64,000 bases of DNA from Spiroplasma taiwanense CT-1 (lineage in GTDB: Bacteria > Bacillota_I > Bacilli_A > Mycoplasmatales > Mycoplasmataceae). Of the stretch, positions 34,549 to 45,910 are shown piece after piece. The position numbers were made by a program, and so were the translations under genes. Position 1 is the stretch's first letter, and each line of letters starts with the position of its first letter. Where the stretch lies: positions 186,001 to 250,000 of the forward strand of contig NC_021846.1 in the NCBI RefSeq assembly GCF_000439435.1. The letters run 5' to 3'. The notes beneath the pieces were generated by a model, which was not told the DNA's origin, ran no database searches, and was given only the letters and a program-made list of their open reading frames with translations.

Positions 34549-35469
34549 ATGTCAATAAAATTAGAAAAAAAAGTTAAAAGTAAAATTTTACTTTCAATAA
34601 TTATTGTAATAGCTATCATAACACTTATAACTTTTGGAATATTTGATTTAAAAATTTCTAAACTTATTCCATCCTGAATGAATGAAAATTGATTTTCAAT
34701 TATTTTTGATGTTTTTGGGCTTATTGTAGTTACTCTACCAGCTTACTTTTTGCTTTTTCTAACATTTTTAGTAATTTCATTTAAATATATTGCAAATAAA
34801 AAATGAAAAATATTTTGATATATGTTTTTTCAAATTTTTGCTCTTGTAACAATACTTGTTACATATTTTAGTAGTGATCTTTTACTAATTTCAAATAATC
34901 CAACAAAAATTGAAAAAATAGAATTAATTTGTTCAATAATTTATTTTATGTTAACAATTTTTGCAATAATTTATATTAATATTATAGTTTTTTATAAAAA
35001 ATATTATAAAAATATATATTGATTAATTAATATGACAAAAGCATCTTATTATGCATTAGCTTTTTTAATTTTAACTTTGCTTAGTACTCAATTGCTAAAA
35101 ATAATTTTTGGAAGAAATAGACCAGAATCTGTTATAGATTATCAAAATGACTTTCAATATATATTTCAAATAAATTTCTCTAAACAAAGAGGGACAAGCT
35201 TTCCATCAGGTCATACTGTTAGTTCAGCAACATTATTATGTTTTTCTTACTTTTTTTATTTAAAAAGTAAGAAGACAAAAATTTGAAAATATTGTACTTC
35301 AGAATTAATTTGGGTTTTAATAATTTCAACTGCCGTTTCAAGAATTACTATGCATAAACATTTTTCAACAGATGTTTTATTTTCTATATATTTAATAATT
35401 TTTTGATATTATTGTTCTATAAAAATTGTTGATGCAATTTTTAGAAAGGTAAAGAACAGACATGGCTAA
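34549..35469 (+). CDS. PAP2-family membrane phosphatase
   Basis: 306 residues with six hydrophobic helices. The three acid-phosphatase motifs are present: GRNRPE with the upstream Lys, FPSGHT, and SRITMHKHFSTDV with the catalytic His and Asp. These enzymes dephosphorylate lipid phosphates such as phosphatidic acid or prenyl pyrophosphates. The TAA overlaps the ATG of ruvX by 8 bases, so expression is coupled. Confidence 0.92.
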
Positions 35470-35884
35470 ATATGTAGGATTAGATTTAGGAAGTAAAACT
35501 ATAGGTATTGCAGTAAGTGAAGGCTATTTTGCAAATTCCAAAGAAACTATAAAGTTTTTAGAAAATGATTTTAATCAGGCTGTTAATTTATTGAATTCTT
35601 TTTTAAAAAAAGAAACTTTTGAAAAAGTAATTATTGGTTATCCAAAAAATATGGATGGTACTATAGGACATCGTGTAGAAATGGTTGAAAATTTTATTGA
35701 CATTGCAGTTAGAAAAAATGTATTTTCTTTAAATGATATTATTAAAGTTGATGAAAGATTAACTACAAAAATGGCAAAATCAATTATGATTTCTGCAAAT
35801 TTAAGTAGACAAAAACAAAAAGAAAATAAAGATCAATTTGCAGCAAAATTAATTTTAGAAACATTTCTTAATACAATTAAGTAG
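35462..35884 (+). CDS. ruvX: RuvX/YqgF RNase H-fold nuclease
   Basis: 140 residues. It begins with YVGLDLGSKTIGIAVS (first acidic residue of the RNase H fold), then VIIGYPKNMDGT, DERLTT and a final Asp in KDQFAAKLIL. The family takes part in 16S rRNA 5' end processing, with Holliday junction resolution the older proposal. Overlaps the PAP2 gene and is followed 34 bases later by hpt. Confidence 0.95.
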   Translation: MAKYVGLDLGSKTIGIAVSEGYFANSKETIKFLENDFNQAVNLLNSFLKKETFEKVIIGYPKNMDGTIGHRVEMVENFIDIAVRKNVFSLNDIIKVDERLTTKMAKSIMISANLSRQKQKENKDQFAAKLILETFLNTIK

Positions 35885-35918
35885 TATATAATTAAAAGAA
35901 AATTTAATGGAGGAAAAT

Positions 35919-36485
35919 ATGAATCATCCTTTAGTGAAAAAAATTTTATTTTCAGAAGATCAAATTGATAAAAGAGTTAGTGAATTAACTGACGAGATTG
36001 CAGAGTACTATAAAAAAAATAATTTAAAAGAGAATACAGTTCTTTTAATAGGATTATTAAAAGGTTGTGTCCCTTTTATGGCAAATTTTTTGAAGCATTT
36101 TAAATATGAATGTCAAACAGAATATATGGTAGTTTCTTCTTACTTAGGTGGAACTAAAACATCAGGTGAACCAAAAATTAATTTAGACTTAAATATTTCT
36201 GTTAAGGATAAACATATTTTAATAGTTGAAGATATAATTGATTCTGGAATAACACTAGATTATATTAAAAAATATTTATATTTTAAAGGAGCTAAGGAAA
36301 TTAAAATAGTTACTCTTTTAGATAAACCTGAGGGAAGAAAAATTGAACTTAAAGCAGATTGAAATGGTTTTAAAGTTGAAAATGAATTTTTAATTGGCTT
36401 TGGTCTTGATTATGAAGAAAGATTAAGAAATTTACCCTATGTTGCTGTTTGTGATGTAACTAAACTAAAAGATTGAAAATGGTAA
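35919..36485 (+). CDS. hpt: Hypoxanthine phosphoribosyltransferase
   Basis: 188 residues. The ATG at 35919 is preferred over the one at 35907 because GGAGG (35909-35913) lies between them. It has [16 protein letters not shown], the flexible-loop [11 protein letters not shown], the PRPP motif [14 protein letters not shown], and LLDKPEGRK. It salvages hypoxanthine and guanine to IMP and GMP, important in an organism unlikely to make purines. The C-terminal 40 residues need two UGA-Trp codons. Confidence 0.95.
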
Positions 36486-36505
36486 AACATTTTTTTTTTT
36501 TTTTT
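36476..36505 (+). terminator. Terminator of hpt with a 16-T tail
   Basis: AAAATG (36476-36481) pairs with CATTTT (36488-36493) across the stop codon, followed by an uninterrupted tract of 16 T (36490-36505). Confidence 0.7.
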
Positions 36506-36590
36506 GGAAAAATATTGGAAAAAAAGTATATTTTTTTAATAAAATTGGAAATTTTTACCAATTTTATGGTTTAATTTATTTGTAGAGAGG
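36504..36590 (+). promoter_or_regulatory. Leader of sucrose PTS gene with 10-bp hairpin and shared motif
   Basis: ATAAAATTGG (36539-36548) pairs exactly with CCAATTTTAT (36558-36567) around a 9-base loop, 33 bases before the start codon. TTGGAAAAATATT at 36504-36516 recurs exactly at 56928-56940, upstream of the glucose-type EIIBC gene. The hairpin has no T-tail, so it may be an operator or an RNA control element rather than a terminator. Confidence 0.4.
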
Positions 36591-36599
36591 GTAAATACA

Positions 36600-38128
36600 A
36601 TGAAAATTTTTAAACAAAAGAGTGAAAATAAAGAAAAACTTTTACTTTTAAAATCATGTTTAGGTGATTTAAAAAAAATTGAAAATGTCAATCATTGTTC
36701 TACAAGAATTAGAATTAAAGTATTAAATATTGACGAAATAAATTTAGAAAAAATTAAAGAAATTGATTTTATTCAAAACGCATTAGTAAATGAAAATATG
36801 GTTCATTTGTTAATAAATAAAAATATTGAAAAAATAAATATTGAGTTTTTAGGAATTTTGGGAATTGATGTATCAAAAGTAGCTAATTTATTTGATGTAA
36901 AAATAAATCAAAAGAAAAAAATTATGCAAACTATTTTTGATGGAATCAGTTTGATAATTGGACCAATAATTCCATTTTTAATAACATTGGCTTTAGTATC
37001 AACAATAACTAACGTAATCGCTATGATTGATACTGATAATGTTGTTTATAAAATGTTTAAAGTTTTACAAAAAGAATTAGTACTTGGATTTAGTATAATA
37101 ATTCATTGATCTATTTTTAAAATGATGGGAGGAAGTGAATCAATTGGACTTGCTATTGGAATAGTATTATGTTCAAAAGAATTACTCTCTTCACTTAATT
37201 TTTTATCAGGAAATTCTGAGCTATTCCATTGAACTGAATTTGAGGGAGATTCACTATCCTTTAGTGATATTGCAAGTGGTTATCCTTGAAAAATTTCATA
37301 TGATGGACAAATTCTTCCAATTGTAGCAATTGTTTTTTTGCAGTTTATTTTGAAAGATTAATAAATAAAATTAAAATTGGTGTTATTCATCAATTAATTG
37401 GAGTACCATTAGTAACAATTATTTCATTTTTTGTAGGAATTTTAGCTTTAGCTCCAATAGGAATGTTGATACCTTATGGATTAAATTTAGGTTTTTTATG
37501 AGCAACAAAAAATGAAATTGCCAAGTATATTTTTAATCCATTATTTGGACTTATGCTACCATGAATGGTTGTAACGGGAGTAATTCAAGTATTTGTTGTA
37601 ATGAATCTTCAACAATTTACAATTTATCAGGCTACAACAATTATGCCAATGTTTACACAATTAAATATTGCTGTTGCAACAAGTGTATTGTCATTATCAA
37701 TCTTAAATAGAAAAAATAAAGAATTGCAAAAAAATGCAATACCTGCATATTTAATTGCATTTATTGGTGGTTCAACTGAGCCAGCTTTATTTGGAGTTTC
37801 ATTAAGATTTGTATTTCCAGTAATTGCAGCAAGTATAGGAACAGCTCTGGGAATTGTAATTACAACTGCATCGGGTGTTGTTGCAACAATGGGAAATGCG
37901 TCTTTGTTAATATTTTTATCAGTGATACCTAATGCAAATACTACTGCTTTTAATTTAACTACTTGACCGGGAACTTGTTACTTATGAATGGCAATTGCAA
38001 TGGTAGTAACATTTGGAACAACTTTTTTATTAACAATGATATTTGCAAGTTTTGGCAAATATAAAAAATCAACCCAAGAAATTTTAAATAGAGATTTTAC
38101 AAAAGTAGCTGAGATTATTAATAATTAA
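36600..38128 (+). pseudogene. PTS sucrose/beta-glucoside-type EIIBC, frameshifted
   Basis: The frame from 36600 encodes an EIIB domain with the phospho-cysteine in NHCSTRIRIKV, then EIIC helices, up to a TAA after GQILPIVAIVFLQF. The T7 run at 37333-37339 should be T8: the next frame continues VYFERLINKIKIGV and runs to 38128 with the rest of EIIC, including FIGGSTEPALFGVSLRF, the substrate-binding GxxEPALFG motif. Joined length is about 509 residues. The sucrose hydrolase gene follows directly, suggesting sucrose as substrate, though trehalose or beta-glucosides use the same EIIBC class. As sequenced, a truncated, transport-inactive protein is expected. Confidence 0.8.
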
Positions 38129-38165
38129 GAAAAACAAAAGATTAAAAATAAAGGAGTTTTGGAAA

Positions 38166-39604
38166 ATGAAATTAAATAAAGAAATTTTATGATTAAAACA
38201 TAATGAACACAGTGAAGAAGATATAAAAAATGCTCAAAATTTGGTTGAGCAAGATAAATATTTTAGACCAAAATATCATATTGCACCACCAAATGGATTA
38301 TTAAATGACCCAAATGGATTATTATTTAAGAATAATGAATTTCATATTCATTATCAATGAAGTCCTATTCAACCTTATCATGGTTTCAAACATTGAAATT
38401 ATTTAACAACAAAAGATTTTATAAATTACAAAAATCATGGAGTTTCAATTACACCAGATCATGAAGATGAAAAATGAGGAGCTTTTTCAGGAAGTGCATA
38501 TAATTTTAATGGAGATGTAAAAATATACTATACTGGAAATATTGAAGCAGAAGGAAATATTGTTGAAGAACATCAAATTGTTGCAGATTTGATTGATTAT
38601 AAAATTAAAAATAAAAGAACTGCTGTAAAACATGACAAAAACATTTTTACTCCACATGCAAGAGACCCAAAAATTTTAGACTACAATGGTAAACAATATA
38701 TGATTTTTGGTGTTCAAACAAAAGATGATATGCAAGGTGGATTAGCAATTTATGAGTTAATAACACCAGAAAAATTCAATTATATAGATACATTAAAACC
38801 AAATTGGATGAAACTTATGGATATATGTGAGAATGTCCAAACTTAGATAAACTAGAAAATAAGTATTTGTTTATAATTTCTAGTGAAGGTTGATTTAATG
38901 AAAAAGACAAATATGAATTAAATAACTCAAGAAATGTTGTTTATACTTCTATTGAAAAATTAGATTTTGAAAATAAAACTATAAATGAAGATTATAAAAT
39001 GAAAACAATGGATTTTGGTCATGACTTTTATGCACCTCAAACTTTTGTTGTAAACAATAAATTAGCACTAATTGCATGATTGGGAGCAGTGGATGTACAA
39101 TATCCAACCGATAGATATTCTTGACATTCAATATTAACAATTCCTAGAGAATTAAGTTGAAATAATGAAGTACTTGTTCAAAAGCCTTTAAAAGAATTTT
39201 GTGATAATGTAATTTACAATACTCAAAAACTAAAAACAAATAAAGTTCAAGCAAAATTTTCTAAACATTTAAAATTTAATTTAGATTCAAATTCAAAAAT
39301 GAAAATTGTTAATGAAGAAAAAGAAGAAATTAGTTTAACTTTTACAGAAGAAGAAATTTGTTTTGATAGAACAAATCAAGGAGAAAAAGTAGATTGAAAT
39401 TATGAAACTCCAAGGTATGCAAAAAGAAAATTAAAAAATCAAATTATTGAAATATTTATAGATTCTTCATCAATAGAAATTTTTGCAGATGATTATTCAA
39501 CTATATTTACATCAAGATTTTTTGTAAAAAATTGAAATGAAATTAATTTTGATAAGGAAATTGAAATTGAAGTTTCAGACATAAGAGAAATTAAAGAATT
39601 TTAA
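38166..39604 (+). pseudogene. scrB: Sucrose-6-phosphate hydrolase (GH32), frameshifted
   Basis: Reads from the ATG at 38166 through the GH32 nucleophile motif APPNGLLNDPNGLL, FSGSA, and the RDPK motif (HARDPKI), to a premature TAG at 38844-38846. The GG at 38819-38820 is missing one G; restored, the next residues are MGYMWECPNL, with the ECP acid/base motif, and the frame stays open to 39604 with WLGAVD and a C-terminal beta-sandwich. The enzyme would split sucrose-6-P into glucose-6-P and fructose. The EIIBC partner upstream is also broken, so the pathway appears lost. Confidence 0.85.
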
Positions 39605-39607
39605 AAG

Positions 39608-39648
39608 TATAATAAAAGCAAGATTATCATGCTTTTATTTTTTTATAA
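39608..39648 (+). terminator. Terminator after scrB
   Basis: AATAAAAGCA (39611-39620) pairs with TGCTTTTATT (39630-39639), followed by T-runs. Confidence 0.9.
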
Positions 39649-39738
39649 TAAGTATTTTTTAGTTTAAGTAGTAAATTTCTTTTATTTATAATGCAATAAT
39701 AAAAAAGTTATATAATCATAAAGTATGGAGGCAAAAGT

Positions 39739-40710
39739 ATGATTAAAAAAATAGGGGTTTTAACTTCAGGTGGTGATGCACCAGGAATGAATGCATCAGT
39801 TGCATCAGTTATTAAGTCTGCAATTTCAAAGGGAATCGAACCATATATAATAAGAGATGGTTATAAAGGACTTGTAAACAATTTAATTGAAAAAGTAGAT
39901 ATAAATTTTGCATCAGATATAATTTCAAGAGGTGGAACAGTAATTGGATCAGCAAGATTACCAGAATTTAAAGAAGAATCTATAAGAGAAAAAGCAGTTA
40001 AAAATTTAAAATTGCTAGAAATTGAAGCTTTAGTAGTTATTGGAGGAGACGGAAGTTATCAAGGTGCTGAAAAATTAACAAAAATGGGAATAAATTGTAT
40101 AGGAATTCCAGGAACAATTGATAATGATATTATTTCTTCAGATTATACAGTTGGTTTTGACACAGCACTAAATACTGTAATTAGATCAATTGATTCTATT
40201 AGAGATACAATGCAATCTCATAATAGATGTAGTGTTGTTGAAATTATGGGAAATGCTTGTGGAGATTTAACTTTATATGCAGCTACAGGAACTGGTGCTG
40301 AAGTTATTTCAACGAAAGAAAGTTTTTTAACAGAAGAAGAAATCATAAAGCAAGTAAAAGACTTAGCACAAAAAAATAAAAGAAGTGTTATTGTTGCTGT
40401 TGCAGAGAAAATTTATGCAGATGTTCATAAATTAGCAGAAAAAATTGAAAAAGAGTCTGGATATGTTACAAGAGCAACAGTACTTGGACATATTCAAAGA
40501 GGGGGAAACCCAACAGGAATGGATAGATATTTAGCAGTAACTGCGGGCATTTTTGCTGTTGAGCAACTTGTTTCTGGAAAAGGTGGATTATATATTGGAA
40601 TTAGTGAAAATAAACTTGTTGCAAGAGATATTAATTCAATTTTAAATATGCCAAGACCAGATAAAAGTAAAGAATATGATAGCATTAGAAATATTAATAA
40701 AGCTGTTTAG
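39739..40710 (+). CDS. pfkA: 6-phosphofructokinase
   Basis: 323 residues, the typical bacterial length. It has [13 protein letters not shown] (ATP site), [18 protein letters not shown] with the catalytic Asp, [17 protein letters not shown] and [10 protein letters not shown]. It commits fructose-6-P to glycolysis. TATAAT at 39711-39716 and ATGGAGG precede the gene. It begins a pfkA-pyk pair separated by 16 bases, the common firmicute/mollicute arrangement. Confidence 0.98.
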   Translation: MIKKIGVLTSGGDAPGMNASVASVIKSAISKGIEPYIIRDGYKGLVNNLIEKVDINFASDIISRGGTVIGSARLPEFKEESIREKAVKNLKLLEIEALVVIGGDGSYQGAEKLTKMGINCIGIPGTIDNDIISSDYTVGFDTALNTVIRSIDSIRDTMQSHNRCSVVEIMGNACGDLTLYAATGTGAEVISTKESFLTEEEIIKQVKDLAQKNKRSVIVAVAEKIYADVHKLAEKIEKESGYVTRATVLGHIQRGGNPTGMDRYLAVTAGIFAVEQLVSGKGGLYIGISENKLVARDINSILNMPRPDKSKEYDSIRNINKAV

Positions 40711-40726
40711 TTTGTAGGGGGAAAAA

Positions 40727-42184
40727 ATGAATAATTTAGAAATAGAGTTTTATGAACCAAGTAAAATAAATAAAAAAATAAAGAGAACAAAAATAATTAC
40801 AACAATTGGACCAAGTACTCATTCAAAAGAGGATATGAGAAAACTATATGAAGCAGGAATGAATGTTGTTAGATTAAATTTTTCTCATGGATCACAAGTT
40901 GAACATGAAGAAAAAATTAAATCATGTATGGAATTACGTGAAGAATTAGAAAAACCAATTTCAATTATGCTTGATACAAAAGGACCAGAAATAAGAATAG
41001 GGAAAATGATTGATGGTGCACAAGAAATAAAAGCAGGAACTGAAGTAAGAATTTATTCAAATGAATCTGAATATAAAACAAAAGAATGTAAACTAACTGA
41101 GATGACAGTTTCTTATGATATGAGTGTGGATTTAAAACCGGGTGATACTGTTTTGGTTGATGATGGGAAATTAACATTAAATGTAATAAACGTTGATCCT
41201 GGTATTATTTTTTGTAAAGCATTTAATTCACATGTAGTAAAAACAAATAAAAGAGTTAATTTGCCAGGAGTTGATTTTTCATTACCATTTTTAAGTCAAA
41301 AAGATATTGAGGATATAAAATTTGGAGCAAAAATTGGAGTTGATTACATTGCAGCAAGTTTTGTTAATTCAGCAGATAATGTTAATGAAATAAGAAAAAT
41401 TTTAAAAGATGCAAAAAATGAAAATGTTCAAATAATATCAAAAATTGAATCAAAAATTGGTATTTTTAATATTGATTCAATTATTGAAGCAAGTGATGGA
41501 ATTATGGTTGCTCGTGGGGATTTAGGTCTTGAAATTCCTTACTATGAAGTTCCTTACTGAGAAAAACAAATGATAAGAAAATGTAGAAAAGCAGGTAAAA
41601 TTGTTGTTGTTGCAACACAAATGCTTGAATCAATGACTGATAATCCTCAACCAACAAGAGCAGAAGTAACTGATGTTTATTATGCAACAGAATTAGGAAC
41701 TGATGCTACTATGTTAAGTGGTGAATCTGCTGTAGGAATTTACCCTTTTATTACTACTGAAACTATGGCAACAATTAATAAAAGAGCAGAATTAGGTTTT
41801 TATGGAAAAATTTACTATGATAGAGCTTTAGAAATTGCAAAGAGTTCAAGTTCAGGAAAGAGAGCAGAAATTGCAGATGAGTTGGCAAATATAACAAGAA
41901 ATGGTAAATATGAATTTGCAGTAGTTCTGTCAAGAACTGGTGAATTATTGAAAACAATTTCAAAATTTAGACCAAATGTAACAATTCTTGGTGTTTGTGA
42001 AGATGAAAGTTTATGAACAAAATTTGGAGTTTGACATTCAATTTTTATGAATAAAGTTAAAAGTATTGATGAAATTATTGCAAATCCTGAACTAGCAAGT
42101 GAAATTGCAAGATCCTGAGGAGCAAAAAAAGGTGAAGAAATATTAATTGTTAGGTCTGAAGATATAAAAGTATATACAGTATAA
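40727..42184 (+). CDS. pyk: Pyruvate kinase, first copy
   Basis: 485 residues. [40 protein letters not shown], the active-site ATQMLESM and the C-terminal domain with [11 protein letters not shown] are all present. It makes pyruvate and ATP from PEP. Compared with the next gene it carries about 10 extra N-terminal residues. It follows pfkA by 16 bases in one operon and ends at a terminator. Two UGA-Trp codons follow 41558. Confidence 0.97.
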
Positions 42185-42206
42185 ATCCATCTTTTGGATT
42201 TTTTAT
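42183..42206 (+). terminator. Terminator between the two pyruvate kinase genes
   Basis: AAATCCA / TGGATTT with a short T-rich loop and T-tail, directly at the first pyk stop. Confidence 0.85.
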
Positions 42207-42271
42207 TATTAAATAACTAAACTTATTTAATAATGATATAATTTTTTTGTTATTCAAGAGGAGAATATTTT

Positions 42272-43708
42272 ATGAAAAAATTTAACTTACAAGATAAGAT
42301 GAAAAGAACAAAAGTTATTACAACAATAGGACCAAGTGTTCATTCCAAAGAAGCAATACATGAACTTTTTAATAAGGGAATGACAACAATTCGTTTGAAT
42401 TTTTCACATGCAGATTTTCAAGAGCATGGAGAAAGATTTGAATGAGTTAAAAATTTAAGAGAAGAAATTAATAAACCAATTTCAATTCTTTTAGACACAA
42501 AAGGACCTGAAATTAGAGTTGGAAAAATGATTAATGGTAAACAAGAAATAAAAGCAGAAACTGAGGTTATTGTTTATACAAATCCAGATGATTTTGGTTC
42601 AAAAGAATGTTCAGGAACGGAATTACAAATGTCTTATGATATGTCACAAGATGTTAAAGCAGGAGATATTGTTTTAGTTGATGATGGAAAATTAACAATG
42701 CATGTTATAAAAGTTGAGAAATTTAAAGTTATTTGTAAAGCTTTCAATACACATTTAGTTAAAAATAATAAGAGAGTTAATTTACCAGGAGTGGAATTTA
42801 CATTACCTTTTTTAGCAGAAAAAGATTATAATGATATTTACTTTGGAATTGAAAATGGCATTGATTACATTGCAGCAAGTTTTGTTAATTCAGCAGATAA
42901 TGTTAAAGAAATAAGAAAAATTTTAAAAGAAAAAAAGGCAGAACATATTCAAATTATTGCAAAAATTGAATCACAAGTTGGATGTGACAACATTGATTCA
43001 ATAATTGATGAAGCTGATGGAATTATGGTTGCTCGTGGGGATTTGGGACTGGAAATTCCTTATTATGATGTTCCTTATTGAGAAAAACAAATGATAAGAA
43101 AATGTAGAGAAAAAGGTAAAATTGTAATTGTTGCAACACAAATGCTTGAATCAATGACAGATAATCCTCAACCAACAAGAGCAGAAGTAACAGATGTTTA
43201 TTATGCAACAGAATTAGGGGCTGATGCTACTATGTTAAGTGGTGAATCTGCAAATGGAGATTTTCCTTTTATAACTGTTGAAACAATGTCAGCTATTAAT
43301 AAAAGAGCAGAAGTAGAATTTTATGCAAAACTTTATTATGAAAAACAATTAGAGAATGCAAGAAAAACTACAAGTGGAAAAAGAGCAGAAATTGCAAATC
43401 AGTTGGCAAATACAACAATTGATGGTAAATATGAGTTTGCCGTTGTTGCTTCAAGAACTGGTGAATTATTGAAAACAATTTCAAAATTTAGACCAAATGT
43501 AACAATTCTTGGTGTTTGTGATAAACCAAATTTATGAACTGCTTTTGGAACTTGACATTCAATTTTTATGAATAAAGTTAGTGATCTTGAATTATTTATG
43601 AATGATGATTCTGCAATTATGGAAATTGCTAAATCTTGAGGAGCAAAAGTTGGAGAGAGAATCTTATTTGTAAGAAATGAAAATATTAAAGAAATTACTA
43701 TTTCTTAA
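42272..43708 (+). CDS. pyk: Pyruvate kinase, second copy
   Basis: 478 residues from an ATG after AAGAGGAG. All pyruvate kinase motifs of the first copy are repeated ([40 protein letters not shown]). Long stretches match the neighbour almost exactly, even in DNA (for example around 41502-41690 versus 43023-43210), while the B domain and several loops differ. It has its own spacing, ribosome binding site and terminator, so it may be regulated separately. A tandem duplication; both copies are intact, hinting that both are used. Confidence 0.96.
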
Positions 43709-43713
43709 TTATT

Positions 43714-43740
43714 AAAACTATTTTTAATAGTTTTTTTTCT
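43714..43740 (+). terminator. Terminator after second pyk
   Basis: AAAACTATT (43714-43722) and AATAGTTTT (43726-43734) around loop TTT, then more T. Confidence 0.9.
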
Positions 43741-43900
43741 TTTTTAAAAAACTATGAAATTTTTTTCAATTTTGAAAATTTATAAATAGAAAATAAAAAA
43801 AAGTATTTTTTTATTTTAAATGAAGTATAATATTTTTTGTATGAAGTCTTAATATACATATTTTTAAATAAATATATATTAATTAATAATATTTAAATAT

Positions 43901-43919
43901 ATTAGAACTATTTTCTAAT
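43901..43919 (+). promoter_or_regulatory. Stem-loop just before the thrS ribosome binding site
   Basis: ATTAGAA (43901-43907), loop CTATT, TTCTAAT (43913-43919); the AAAGGGG site follows within 10 bases. A possible translational control hairpin. No T-box sequence is visible in the 200-base leader. Confidence 0.3.
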
Positions 43920-43937
43920 AAAGGGGAAAAAAGGGAA

Positions 43938-45887
43938 ATGAAAATTACATTACTAGATGGACAAGTAATAAAATATGATGAGCCGAAAACAATAAAACAA
44001 ATTGCAGATGGTATAGCAGTTTCTTTAGGAAAAAAATGTGTAGGAGCTGTTATTAATGGAAAAGAAATTGTCCCAGTAGGTGCAATAATTGACAGAGATT
44101 GTAAATTAGAAATTATTACAGATAGACATGAATTGTATAATTCAGTAATAAATTATACAGCTAAAGTAATTACAAGTTTAGCTTTGAAAACAGTATTTCC
44201 AGATGGAAATGCAGTTCCAAAAATGGATGATTTATCTACAACAGAATTTTTTGCTTATTTTGATATAGAAAAAAAATTAAAATTAGATGATTTAAAATTA
44301 GTAGAACAAAAAGCAAATGAAATAATTGCAATGGGTCTGGATATTTTATACATTAGTGGTTCTGAGGAACAATATCGTAAACAAATGCAAAGTATGAATG
44401 TGAATCCAAAATATATTGAAGACTTATTAATTGAAAATAAAACAAGATATATTAAATTTGCAACAAGTTCTTTGGCAGGTGTTGAATTTTTACCAAGATT
44501 TGCAATATTAAGTAATACAAAAAAATTATTTAAAATTGAATTATCAGAATTAACTGGTGTATATTACAATAATGATTCAAATGAGAAAATGGTTTATAGG
44601 GTTCACGGTATTGCAGCTTCTAGTGAAGAATCTTTTGAGAAAAAGAAAGAAGTATTAGAAGATATTAAAAATAGAGATCATAAAACCATTGCAAAAAATT
44701 TAGAAATTTATCATTTGGATCCGTTAATAGGTCAAGGTTTACCTATTTGATTACCAAATGGGGCTATTCTTAAACAAGAAATAAAAAAATATTTAATGGA
44801 AAAAGAATTTGAATATGATTTTATTCAAATTGAAACTCCTGTAATTGGAACAACAGAACTGTATAAAATGTCAGGGCATTGGGATCACTACAGAGATGAA
44901 ATGTTTGCACCAATGGTTTTACCAAAAGAGGAAATGGTTTTAAAACCAATGAGTTGTCCTCATCACATTTCAGTTTATAAATATAAACAAAGAAGTTACA
45001 GAGATTTACCATTGAGATTTGCGGAGCATGCTACTCAACATAGATATGAATCATCAGGGAGTTTAACAGGAATTGAGAGAGTTAGATCAATGGAATTAAC
45101 TGATGCTCATATTTTTGTAAGACCAGATCAAATTAAAGAAGAATTTATAAGATGTTTTAATTTAATTAGTGAAGTTTTAAAGACATTTGATATTAAAGTA
45201 AGTTATCTGTCTCTTTCTTTAAGAGATCCAAAAGATAAGACAAAGTACTTTAATGATGAAAAAATGTGAAATAATGCAGAAACAGAATTGGAAAATGTTT
45301 TAAAAGAATTTAATATCGAGTATAAAAAAATGATTGGTGAAGCAGCATTTTATGGCCCAAAATTAGATATTCAAGCAATTACAGCATTGGGGCATGAAAT
45401 TACAATTTCAACAATTCAATTAGATTTTCTTTTACCTCAAAAATTTGATATTTCTTATATTGATAAAAATGGTAATGAAGCAAGACCGATTATGATACAT
45501 AGAGGTCTTGCAAGTACTTATGAAAGATTTATAGCTATTTTATTGGAGCAAACATTAGGTATTTTGCCATTATGATGTACACCTGTTCAAATAGAAATTA
45601 TACCTGTAAATATATTTAAAAACTCGAAATATTCTAATGAAATAAGAGAAGAATTTAAAAAATATTTTATTAGATCACATATTGATAATAGAGATGAAAG
45701 ACTAAGTTATAGAATAAGGGAAGCACAAATTAAAAAAATTCCTTTCCAATTAGTAATTGGAGATAATGAAGAAGAAACAAAATCAGTTACATATAGGAAA
45801 TATGGTTCAGATGAGCAAATTAATGTTAGTTTAGATGAATTCCTAGAAATAATTAGGGAAAAAATAAAACAAAAAATTTATAATTAG
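43938..45887 (+). CDS. thrS: Threonyl-tRNA synthetase
   Basis: 649 residues, full length. The N-terminal TGS domain (MKITLLDGQVIKYD) is followed by the editing region and the class II core: YKMSGHWDHYRDEMF, MSCPHH with the zinc Cys and His, RFAEHATQHRYESSGSLTGIERV (motif 2) and HRGLASTYERF (motif 3). The anticodon-binding domain includes RDERLSYRIREAQ. The canonical zinc-binding His and HYE-type editing motif are altered or absent (the second domain shows no clear HxxxH), so editing may be weak, as in other mollicutes. Confidence 0.96.
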
Positions 45888-45910
45888 TGAATTGAACAGG
45901 AGTTTTATCA

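Noticed and set aside
36490-36505. T16 tract after hpt as a phase-variable promoter element
   Set aside because: A hairpin overlapping the hpt stop codon lies directly before it, so it is best explained as an unusually long terminator tail.
43740-43937. T-box riboswitch upstream of thrS
   Set aside because: No AGGGTGGAACCGCG-like sequence or specifier stem is visible in the leader, nor in those of proS and trpS.
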